Shown here: piece by piece, positions 7,630-13,819 of the stretch
How positions within the stretch are numbered: the first letter of the stretch is position 1
How the letters are laid out: the number at the start of each line of letters is the position of its first letter
Origin: Verrucomicrobiota bacterium
GTDB lineage: Bacteria > Verrucomicrobiota > Verrucomicrobiia > Opitutales > Opitutaceae
Direction of reading: 5' to 3'
Length of the DNA: 13,819 nucleotides
Assembly: GCA_003694825.1 (NCBI GenBank)
Contig: RFJS01000245.1
Location: 1 to 13,819 of the forward strand
The notes under the pieces: model-generated
Told to the model about the DNA's origin: nothing
The model's input: the letters and a program-made list of their open reading frames with translations, nothing else
The model's database searches: none
Made by a program: the position numbers and the translations under genes

Positions 7630-9346
7630 TCAGGTTTTCAACGCGCTCTGCAGGGAAGCCAACTGAGCCTGTATCTGTGACTGCGCCTGCTCCATGCTGA
7701 TGAAACTTGCCTCCAGCCGATTCCTTTCCGCTTCGAGGCGCCGCTCGATGTCGGCAATCTGTTTATCGAGCGACTGGTTCTGCCGATTGAGAGATTCTTC
7801 CTGGGCGTCGATGAGCCCGTCGGTGGCGACGAGCTGGGAAATGTAGGTGTCGATCTGGGCGATGAGGCCCGTCGACGGGGTGGTGAAGAGATCTTTGACC
7901 TCGTCGAGATTGCTTTCGAGCGCCGCGCTCAACTTGGCCTCGTCCTTGACCACGAGGTTGGCCGATGTGCCATCAAAATCGATACCGAGCGACTCGAGCC
8001 GCTTGATCGTGCCCGAGAGCCCGGAGACTTCCGAGAAAGCCATGGAACGCAGGCGCCGGCCGATGTCGGCGAGCTCCCGGTTGCCGGCGAAGGGCTGCGT
8101 TTTCACGTTCCCCTCGTCGTCGACAGTGATGTCGGTCTTCGAATCGATGAAGTATTGGACGGCGTTGAACTTCTCGATGAAGGTGCGAATGGCCGACTCC
8201 ACGCCCCTCGGTATCGCTGCCGACCGTGATGGTTTGCGAGCCGAGGGAGGTCGCCGTCACGGAGAGCCCGGTGACGCCGTGGACGGAGGCGTCGAAGGTG
8301 TTGGACGCGCTCACGATGGTGCCGCCACCGTTGAGGGTGAACTCGGCGTTGGATCCCCGCGTGACGGTTGCGGTGCTGTTGAGACCGAGCGCTTCGAGCA
8401 GACCGCCGGCGCTCTCGGAGACGGCCACGTCGACGTCGCCGGTGTTGTTGTTGGTGAGCGTGAAACGATCGGTCACGGCGTCGTAGGTCATCGTCACCTC
8501 CGCGTCGGAGGTGTTCACGCGGGTGATGATGTCCTGCACGGAGTCATCGTTGACGTTGTAGCTGATGGTGACGCCGTTGATGGTGAACGAGCCATTGCCC
8601 GAACCGTCGACAGCGGTGACGGCCGTGCCGAGACCGGCATCGGCGATCGCATCGTTGAGCGAAACGGAACCGACGGCCGCGGCGCTGGATACGGTGTTGC
8701 TGTCGTTGTTGTAGAGCTTGAGGGCGTAGAGAAAGTTGCTGGTGTCGGCGCCGCCGCCGAGCGTGATCGTCGATGCGCTCGAAAGGGTGACACGGTCCGT
8801 GGCGGCGTCGTAGGAGCCGGTCACCTGCCCGCCGGTCGCGGTGGAGATCTTGTCGAAGACGTCCTGGAGGGTATCCGTTTCCTCGACCGTGACCGTCTGC
8901 CCGTTGATCGTGAAATTTCCGGTCGTCACGGCCGTGGGCAGGCGCATCTCGGAGACCAGCAACGCCGAGACGTCGTTGGTGGCATTGATCGGGGCGGAGA
9001 CATCCGAGGCCCCGGTGCGGACGCTGCGCGTGGCCAGCCGCGTGACGTTAAAGGTAAACTCACCCAGTGTCGCGGACGCCGCCGCCGTGCCGGTCCAGCC
9101 GAGATCCTCGTCCCCGAAGCTCAGTGTGCGCTTGCTGAAGGCATCGTCGGAGGAGAGGTCCTTCACCGCATCCTGCAGGTCGGTGAGCTTGGTGCGAAAC
9201 TCGCCAAAAAGCGTGAGCTTTTCCTGATTGTCGCTCTTTTCCGACTGCAGGCGGTACTGGGGGACCCGCTGCAATTCGATGAGCTGGTCCACCATCGTCT
9301 TCCAGTCGAACCCGGAAGCGAGGCCACTGAGCTGAAAATCAGGCAT
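7630..9346 (-). CDS. fliD: Flagellar filament cap protein FliD, with a one-base frameshift
   Basis: FliD forms the distal cap that folds flagellin monomers at the filament tip. The start reads MPDFQLSGLASGFDWKTMVD, the family's N-terminal D0 helix. Two Flagellin_IN-type repeats (NFTINGQTVTV at 144 and SFTINGVTISY at 253, each followed by a YDA.TDR.TL strand) form the middle. After residue 380 (SDTEG) the frame shifts, because the C run at 8204-8207 has four bases where three keep the frame. The C-terminal part then continues as ESAIRTFIEKFNAVQYFIDS, SLGIDFDG and a coiled-coil tail ending IQAQLASLQSALKT. Restored length is about 571 residues. As read, the protein ends at 7973 with 76 unrelated residues. 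Either a sequence error or a true defect of the cap. Confidence 0.9.
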
Positions 9347-9379
9347 GATAACCCTGGGTTGTGATCAAGTTACTCTGGA

Positions 9380-9406
9380 GTATCGCCCCCGGAAAATCCG
9401 ACTTTA
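9380..9406 (-). promoter_or_regulatory. Sigma-28 (FliA)-type promoter of fliD
   Basis: On the minus strand TAAA (9406-9403), a 15-base spacer and GGCGATAC (9387-9380) match TAAA-N15-GCCGATAA with two mismatches in the -10. Transcription would start near 9373, about 27 bases before the fliD ATG at 9346. A weak AGGG at about -9 could serve as ribosome binding site. Confidence 0.72.
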
Positions 9407-9442
9407 ACCCCAGGAGAGGGAATTTCGACACCCCAGCGGGTT

Positions 9443-9458
9443 TGAGTAAAAATACTCA
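9443..9458. repeat. Perfect inverted repeat at the maf 3' end
   Basis: TGAGTA-AAAA-TACTCA is a perfect 6-base-arm palindrome. It overlaps the maf stop codon (9456-9458) and lies about 37 bases upstream of the fliD -35 element. As RNA it is a weak AT-rich hairpin without a following T-tract, so a protein-binding site is as likely as a terminator. Confidence 0.5.
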
Positions 9459-11273
9459 CTCGCCTCCCGGGTGCCCGTCTGCATCCGGTTCCGCCGCGGC
9501 CGCGACACCCGCCGCCTGCAGCCGCTCGAGCAGGAACCAGGCCCCCTCAGCGACGGCCCAGGCCTCTTCCCGGATGGCGCGGATCTGCCGTTCGCGCGCC
9601 TCGGCCCCTTTGCCGAGCCGATCCACCGCTTCCCCGGCGCGATATCGCGCGAGGCGAAACCGGCCCGCCTCGAAGATCGCGTAGTCCCCGCCCTGCCCTT
9701 CGACAAAGCGCCACAGCGCATCGAATCGCTCCGTCAGTCCCGCTGGTGCCGCCTCGCGGAGAGAGGCCTCCGGCGCGGGCCCGTCGAAGAGCCGTTCGAG
9801 ATCCGTCAACAAGCCGAGCGCGCGCCGCAAGACCTCCCTGCTCCACCGGAGCGTGGGCTGGAGCACCCGCCGCACCGCGGCCGGGTCGAGGGCATATCCG
9901 CCTCCCGCGAGGGCCCGGGACGCCAATTTGCCGAAGACATCCGGCAACGCGTCTCCGCCCAGCCAGGTCTTCGCATCCTTGAACGAGGCGTAGGGCACGC
10001 CCCGGATCCGCGCGCCCAGCCGCGAAGTGTTGATCATGCGCAAGCCCGGACGGCTCGCCGCGATCGCCTCGAAGGTTTTCAGATACACATAGAGTTTTTC
10101 CTCAACCGCCACCTGCTTGAGCGTGTTGCCCGGCAGCATCCGGCAGCGCGCCTGGTCCACCCGGTTCGCGTTCAGGTCGCTGTAGAAGGAATCTTTCGCG
10201 TGGCTGCGCCCATCCGGCGCAGCCGCCAGATCCTGCCCGACGAGACAGAGCTTCGGGCATCCCAGCAGGACCGCCAGATCCACCGCGCAGGCGGAAACCG
10301 TGCCCTGCTCGATGAGGCTGGTGCCCGGCGCCACGCCAAGGCGGCGGCGAATTTCGCACGCGAGCGTATTGCTCCCGCTCCACGCGTAGACCCGGCCGTC
10401 GAACAGCGCCGGCACTTCCGGCGAAACCAGCGGCGTCGTCACCAGCCAGGTGCGATCGGTTGGCACCCCGCGAAAGCCCAGCGCGGTGTGCCCGCGCGGA
10501 TCAGCCGCCAGGACCAGATGGGGGACGATGCCGGCATGGCGCAGGGCGCGATACGAGGAGTTCACCGCCACGATCAGCGCCCTGTCCTGCATCTCCCGCA
10601 AGAACTCGAGCGACTCATCCAGGGACGGCCCCGCCGAGACCAGAAGCATCGCCACGCCCGAAAACACCCCGCGCAGCGCCGCCACATCCGGCGCGCAGAT
10701 CACCCTCTCCAGATTGTCGAACGAGTTGGTCATCCACAACTCCGCGTCCACCACTGCGGTGCCATACAGCTTTCGCCGCACATCCACCTGGCGGGCGAAT
10801 TCCATGAAAAACCGTCCGAAATACGCCGGCTGCTGATTGTAGCACGGCGCAAAGACGAGCGCCTCCACATCCTTCACCCGCAACACATCGAGACTCTCGA
10901 GAGCGGAGAAAAACCCCTCGTCCAACGCCCCGACACCGAGCAGCAGCCGCCGATCCGCCAGCAGCTCACGCCAGTCCTCCCGCGCCAGCGAATCCCGCAA
11001 CACCCCGGCATCCGGCTCCGCGACAAACACCGTCACCGAAGCGTCCGCCGCCTCCAGCAACAGGCGCACGTGCGCGCCCTCACCCCATCCAGACACCGCC
11101 AACAACGCCCCGCGCTCCCAGACTCTGTCGCCCAGCCACCACCTCGCCACCCGTCGAGCCGCCTCCGCCGGCAGCCCGCCGGCCGCCGCCGCCTTCTTCT
11201 CCCCGGCCACCCGCGCGGCCGTGACGGGAAAACGGCTGCGCAGCACCTCGAGGTTTTCCGCAAACAGGCTCAT
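9456..11273 (-). CDS. maf: Motility-associated factor (Maf) flagellin glycosyltransferase
   Basis: Maf proteins transfer nonulosonic acids such as pseudaminic acid from CMP to Ser/Thr of flagellin in the cytoplasm before export. The 605-residue protein has the central MAF_flag10/DUF115 domain (about 205-390): LLVSAGPSLDES (210-221), then VAVNSSYRALRHAG and PHLVLAADP (235-259), GTSLIEQGTVSACAVDLA and LGCPKLCLVGQDLA (338-350), a sialyltransferase-like nucleotide-sugar site. An N-terminal accessory region (1-200) and a helical C-terminal region (400-605) surround it, as in other Mafs. Its ATG overlaps the stop of the unknown upstream gene by ATGA (11270-11273). Its place beside flagellin and pse genes supports CMP-Pse as donor, which is inference. 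Confidence 0.92.
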   Translation of the reverse strand: MSLFAENLEVLRSRFPVTAARVAGEKKAAAAGGLPAEAARRVARWWLGDRVWERGALLAVSGWGEGAHVRLLLEAADASVTVFVAEPDAGVLRDSLAREDWRELLADRRLLLGVGALDEGFFSALESLDVLRVKDVEALVFAPCYNQQPAYFGRFFMEFARQVDVRRKLYGTAVVDAELWMTNSFDNLERVICAPDVAALRGVFSGVAMLLVSAGPSLDESLEFLREMQDRALIVAVNSSYRALRHAGIVPHLVLAADPRGHTALGFRGVPTDRTWLVTTPLVSPEVPALFDGRVYAWSGSNTLACEIRRRLGVAPGTSLIEQGTVSACAVDLAVLLGCPKLCLVGQDLAAAPDGRSHAKDSFYSDLNANRVDQARCRMLPGNTLKQVAVEEKLYVYLKTFEAIAASRPGLRMINTSRLGARIRGVPYASFKDAKTWLGGDALPDVFGKLASRALAGGGYALDPAAVRRVLQPTLRWSREVLRRALGLLTDLERLFDGPAPEASLREAAPAGLTERFDALWRFVEGQGGDYAIFEAGRFRLARYRAGEAVDRLGKGAEARERQIRAIREEAWAVAEGAWFLLERLQAAGVAAAAEPDADGHPGGE

Positions 11274-11842
11274 CCCCGCGCCTCCTTCACTGCACGCAAC
11301 ACCTCCGCAAGTCGACCGAGCGCGGGCGCGAGATCATCCTTCGTCGCCAGAGCCAGCCGCGCCACCTCGCCGCCGTGCACCGCCTCGACCCAGCGCCCGA
11401 GGGCAGCGACGGCCGCCTCCACCGCCGTCCGAACCGCATCGATATGCGCGAGCGCACCGACATTCTCCATGGCCGCTCCGAGCGTCCCGGCGGCCTCGGC
11501 AAAGGCGCCGACTACTTCCGGCCACGGCTTGCGCAGCGCCTCCACCGCCAGTTCCTCGACCCGCGCGCGTATCGGCCCGATCACTTCAAGGACCGACTCA
11601 CAAAGCCGTCGCTCCGCCTTCGCCTGCGGCAGGGTCGTTATCTCCACCCGGTCGAAGGAGGCCAACGCGCGCGACGCGTCCAACTCCTGCACAGCCACCC
11701 CGTCGGCCGCCGCCGCGGAGATCACGCGTCCACTCTGCCCGAGCACCTGCATCAGCAGATCGGTCAGCGCCCCGAGCGTGGCGGGTGGCTCGCCGTCGAA
11801 CACCACCTTCTCACCATCGATGTAAACTACAGCCACAGGCAA
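11270..11842 (-). CDS. Unknown protein translationally coupled to maf
   Basis: I do not recognise a named family. The roughly 190-residue protein has two parts. Residues 1-70 look like a small beta-rich fold (VAVVYIDGEKVVFDG, a helix TLGALTDLLMQVL, then GRVISAAAADGVAV and FDRVEITTL), reminiscent of ubiquitin-like/beta-grasp modules. Residues 75-190 are Ala/Leu/Val-rich amphipathic helices, probably a helical bundle. No signal peptide or membrane segment is visible, so it should be cytoplasmic. No ATG fits: the frame is closed by TAA upstream, leaving TTG 11842 or GTG 11836 as start. The four-base overlap with maf suggests a role in flagellin glycosylation or Maf handling, which is inference only. 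Confidence 0.78.
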   Translation of the reverse strand: MPVAVVYIDGEKVVFDGEPPATLGALTDLLMQVLGQSGRVISAAAADGVAVQELDASRALASFDRVEITTLPQAKAERRLCESVLEVIGPIRARVEELAVEALRKPWPEVVGAFAEAAGTLGAAMENVGALAHIDAVRTAVEAAVAALGRWVEAVHGGEVARLALATKDDLAPALGRLAEVLRAVKEARG

Positions 11843-11882
11843 AGGGGATGGATGAAATTACCCATGGAACGAAAATTCGAGC

Positions 11883-11908
11883 TAAAGAAATCACACCAGC
11901 GCCGATAA
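11883..11908 (+). promoter_or_regulatory. Sigma-28 (FliA)-type promoter of flagellin
   Basis: TAAA (11883-11886), a 14-base spacer and a perfect GCCGATAA -10 (11901-11908) match the FliA consensus apart from one missing spacer base. Transcription should start near 11914-11916, leaving a leader of about 97 bases. It lies between the divergent flagellin and maf-operon genes. I see no comparable promoter facing the maf side. Confidence 0.85.
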
Positions 11909-11913
11909 ATCCC

Positions 11914-11937
11914 CCCGTTGGGCAACTCCCCAATGGG
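11914..11937 (+). other. 5'-terminal stem-loop of the flagellin mRNA
   Basis: CCCGTTGGG (11914-11922), loop CAACTC, CCCAATGGG (11929-11937) pair over nine positions with one G-U. The stem begins at the transcription start predicted from the sigma-28 promoter. Two smaller hairpins follow in the leader: GTCTG/CAGAC (11942-11955) and GCGGC/GCCGC (11971-11986). Confidence 0.6.
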
Positions 11938-12011
11938 TGAGGTCTGACACCAGACAAAAACAGACCCGTCGCGGCACGGACGCCGCAAGCTCACAAACAT
12001 CAAGGAAGATC

Positions 12012-12830
12012 ATGTCAGTTGTTATCAACACCAACTTCGCAGCGAGCGCTGCCTACAACAACCTCGCTTCGACCAACAAAGCCCTCCAGCGCAGTCTGAC
12101 CCGCCTGTCGTCCGGCATGAAGATCGTTCAGCCGTCCGACGATGCCGGTGGACTCGCTGTTTCCATGAAGTTGACGGCCGCGATCAACCGCACGGACGCC
12201 GCCTCCACCAACATCGGCAACGCTCAGTCGTTCCTCCAGGTGCAGGACGGCGCCCTCAAGACCGCGGGCAAGATTCTCGACCGTATCTCGGAACTCACCA
12301 CGCTCTATCAGGACGTCACCAAGTCCTCGAGCGACAAGGCGAACTACGAGACCGAGTTCGACGCTCTCAAGGAGCAGCTGGCATCGATTGCCGCCGAGAA
12401 GTTCAACGGCGTCTCGATTTTCTCCAGCTCCAGCTCCGGCAATACGCTCTCGGTCAAGATCGACGAAGCCGGCAGCCAGTCCGTCGACATCACCAAGGCC
12501 AACCTCAATGGCACCAGTGGTGATGTCGCCAGCGTCACCGGCACCTCCGACCTCAGCTCGCTGACGATCTCCACGGTTTCCACCGCGATCCAGAACGTGG
12601 CCACCAGCCGCGCGCAGAACGGTGCTGAGTTCAGCCGCCTGAGCTTCGCCAACGAGATGCTCACGACGAACCGCCAGAACCTCGAAGCCGCGAACAGCCG
12701 TATCAGCGACGTCGACGTGGCTCGCGAGTCCACCGAACTGGCCCGTTTGTCGATTCTCACGCAGTCCGGCACGGCGATGTTGGCGCAGGCCAACTCCTCG
12801 AGCCAGATCGCGCTGCGACTCCTCGGCTAA
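12012..12830 (+). CDS. fliC: Flagellin, main filament protein
   Basis: The 272-residue protein begins MSVVINTNFAASAAYNNLAS and has the conserved N-terminal D0/D1 region (LQRSLTRLSSGMKIVQPSDD, AGGLAVSMKL; 1-140) and C-terminal D1/D0 region (NRQNLEAANSRISDVDVARE to SSQIALRLLG; about 205-272). The middle (about 138-200) is short, Ser/Thr-rich and lacks large D2/D3 domains. Surface Ser/Thr here are the likely Pse attachment sites. The start is fixed by the family N terminus and AAGGAAG at 12002-12008. It ends in a double TAA. It is exported with FliS and driven by a sigma-28 promoter. The symbol is generic; hag or flaA would also be used. Confidence 0.96.
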   Translation: MSVVINTNFAASAAYNNLASTNKALQRSLTRLSSGMKIVQPSDDAGGLAVSMKLTAAINRTDAASTNIGNAQSFLQVQDGALKTAGKILDRISELTTLYQDVTKSSSDKANYETEFDALKEQLASIAAEKFNGVSIFSSSSSGNTLSVKIDEAGSQSVDITKANLNGTSGDVASVTGTSDLSSLTISTVSTAIQNVATSRAQNGAEFSRLSFANEMLTTNRQNLEAANSRISDVDVARESTELARLSILTQSGTAMLAQANSSSQIALRLLG

Positions 12831-12845
12831 TAATCACCCCACGAC

Positions 12846-12875
12846 GAAAGCGCGTCGGCTCGCCGAACCGCTTTC
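12846..12875 (+). other. Imperfect stem-loop after flagellin
   Basis: GAAAGCG (12846-12852) pairs with CGCTTTC (12869-12875) and TCGG (12855-12858) with CCGA (12863-12866), with a 2x2 internal loop and a CTCG loop. No T-tract follows, so it is not itself a terminator; it may protect the mRNA 3' side or stand in tandem with the terminator downstream. Confidence 0.5.
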
Positions 12876-12890
12876 CACTGGAGTTTCCCG

Positions 12891-12928
12891 GGCGCCGGTC
12901 CTCAATGGACCGGCGCCTTTCTCTTTCT
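12891..12928 (+). terminator. Rho-independent terminator of flagellin
   Basis: GGCGCCGGTCC (12891-12901), loop TCAAT, GGACCGGCGCC (12907-12917) form a perfect 11-bp GC-rich stem followed by the T-rich run TTTCTCTTTCT (12918-12928). It lies 60 bp after the flagellin stop and four bases before the next start codon. Confidence 0.88.
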
Positions 12929-12932
12929 ACCG

Positions 12933-13819
12933 ATGCCCTCGGCCTCCCCGCATATCCTCCTGCTCGCCCCCGGCGCGAAGATGGCGCTCGCCCGCGCTCT
13001 CGCTCGAGCGGCCGAGGCGCGCGGCGGCCGGCTCACCGCCCGGGAGGCCGACCCCGTCGCACCGGCCGCGGGCTGCTGTCACCACACCGTCAGCGGCGCC
13101 CCGATCGACGACGCCGACGCCGCCGCCAGCCTCCTCGACTGGTGTCGCCGCGAGGGCGTCGACCTCGTCGTCCCCTCCCGCCACGGCGACCTCCCTGCGC
13201 TCGCCTCGGCACGCGAGGCCTTTTTCTCTGCCGGCATCGCCCTCGCGATCTCAGAACCCGACTGCATCCGCATCTGTCTCGATAAACGCAATACCTGGCG
13301 CTGGCTTTCCGCCCACGGCCTCCCGGTGCCCGCGCAAACCACCGTCGGGGAATGGCCCGACAGCCCGCTGCGCGACCACCTGCCGCTCATCGCCAAAAGC
13401 CCGACCGGCAGCGGCAGCCGCCAGCTCGTCCGAGTGACGGAACCGGCAGCGCTCGCCATGCTTCCCGCCGACTGGATCCTGCAGACTCCCGCCCCGGGGC
13501 GGGAATACACCGTCAATGTCTACGTGGATCGCCATGGCCGAAGCGTTTGCGAGATCCCGCACGCCCGGCTGATGGTCGGGGACGGCGAAGTCATCCGCGC
13601 CCGCACCGAACGTATTCCCGTGTTGATGACGCTCGCCCGCCGCATCGCCGAAGGTCTTCCCGGCGCCCGCGGCCCTCTCAACATCCAGATGTTCCACGAC
13701 GACCGGTCAGGCCGCACCACCGTGATCGAGATCAACCCACGCTTCGGCGGAGGCTATCCGCTTGTCGACGAAGCCGGCGGCACCTTCGCCGAATGGTTGA
13801 TTTCCGAATACATCGAAGG
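12933..13819 (+). CDS. ATP-grasp enzyme, carbamoyl-phosphate-synthase-like (partial, runs off the window)
   Basis: At least 295 residues with no stop before the window end. It begins MPSASPHILLLAPGAKMALA, a pre-ATP-grasp Rossmann-like domain (1-110). The ATP-grasp domain follows: DKRNTWRWLSAHGLPVP (about 118-134), the Lys and glycine-rich loop LIAKSPTGSGSRQL, REYTVNVYVD, GPLNIQMF and the metal-binding IEINPRFGGG near the right edge. Such enzymes join a carboxylate to an amine or other nucleophile through an acyl-phosphate. In surface-sugar loci they are thought to decorate or build unusual sugars; the substrate is unknown. ATG 12933 keeps the first beta strand; an ATG at 12981 would delete it. 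No Shine-Dalgarno sequence is visible, and a terminator stands just upstream. Confidence 0.85.
   Translation, partial: MPSASPHILLLAPGAKMALARALARAAEARGGRLTAREADPVAPAAGCCHHTVSGAPIDDADAAASLLDWCRREGVDLVVPSRHGDLPALASAREAFFSAGIALAISEPDCIRICLDKRNTWRWLSAHGLPVPAQTTVGEWPDSPLRDHLPLIAKSPTGSGSRQLVRVTEPAALAMLPADWILQTPAPGREYTVNVYVDRHGRSVCEIPHARLMVGDGEVIRARTERIPVLMTLARRIAEGLPGARGPLNIQMFHDDRSGRTTVIEINPRFGGGYPLVDEAGGTFAEWLISEYIE

Noticed and set aside
7630..8202. The fliD C-terminal piece as an independent gene starting at GTG 8202
   Set aside because: The GTG lies at the frameshift point inside FliD sequence and encodes only the C-terminal half of the cap protein; the restored single frame explains it better.
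1..13819. tRNA, rRNA, CRISPR arrays, insertion sequences or prophage parts
   Set aside because: No clover-leaf genes, regularly spaced repeats, transposase motifs or terminal inverted repeats were found.

Overview
The window is a high-GC bacterial flagellin-modification locus. It combines pseudaminic-acid (Pse) biosynthesis genes with late flagellar genes: flagellin, the filament cap FliD, export chaperones, an FlgM-like anti-sigma factor and a Maf-type flagellin glycosyltransferase. No taxonomic marker gene is present. The flagellin and FlgM-like sequences and the base composition remind me of Opitutales-type Verrucomicrobiota, but that is recollection and inference only.

Layout. (1) 1-1114: the tail of an unidentified plus-strand gene, then a CmoB/DUF1698-like methyltransferase interrupted by two in-frame stop codons, then a short non-coding stretch. 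(2) 1115-3268, plus strand: pseB and pseI, the first and the condensation steps of CMP-pseudaminate synthesis. (3) 3359-9346, minus strand: one long late-flagellar unit read as fliD, a lipoprotein gene, flgM-like, fliS, a fliT/flgN-like chaperone gene, pseC and pseG, with junctions from 7-13 bp down to direct TGA/ATG contact or ATGA overlap, apart from the start-dependent fliD-lipoprotein gap and a longer promoter-bearing gap before flgM. fliD carries a one-base frameshift. (4) 9456-11842, minus strand: maf and, overlapping it upstream by ATGA, a 190-residue gene of unknown function with a non-ATG start. (5) 12012-12830, plus strand: a 272-residue flagellin gene with a strong ribosome binding site, a structured leader and a terminator. 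(6) 12933 to the window end, plus strand: an ATP-grasp enzyme gene that runs off the window and starts only four bases after the flagellin terminator's T-tract.

Three good matches to the sigma-28 (FliA) promoter consensus TAAA-N15-GCCGATAA lie exactly where late flagellar genes need them: before fliD (N15), before flgM (N16) and before flagellin (N14, perfect -10). The inferred logic is that sigma-28 switches on flagellin, cap, chaperones and its own anti-sigma factor. Because pseC and pseG sit at the end of the fliS/fliT unit, part of the sugar pathway is made together with the flagellin chaperones. PseB, PseC, PseG and PseI are all here; PseH (acetyltransferase) and PseF (CMP transferase) are not and should lie elsewhere. 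Maf would then transfer CMP-Pse to flagellin Ser/Thr residues.

The most interesting points are the unknown maf partner, the lipoprotein inside the cap/anti-sigma operon, the 5'-terminal hairpin of the flagellin mRNA, the terminator placed directly before the ATP-grasp gene, and the three coding lesions (two stops, one frameshift), which may be real decay or sequence errors.
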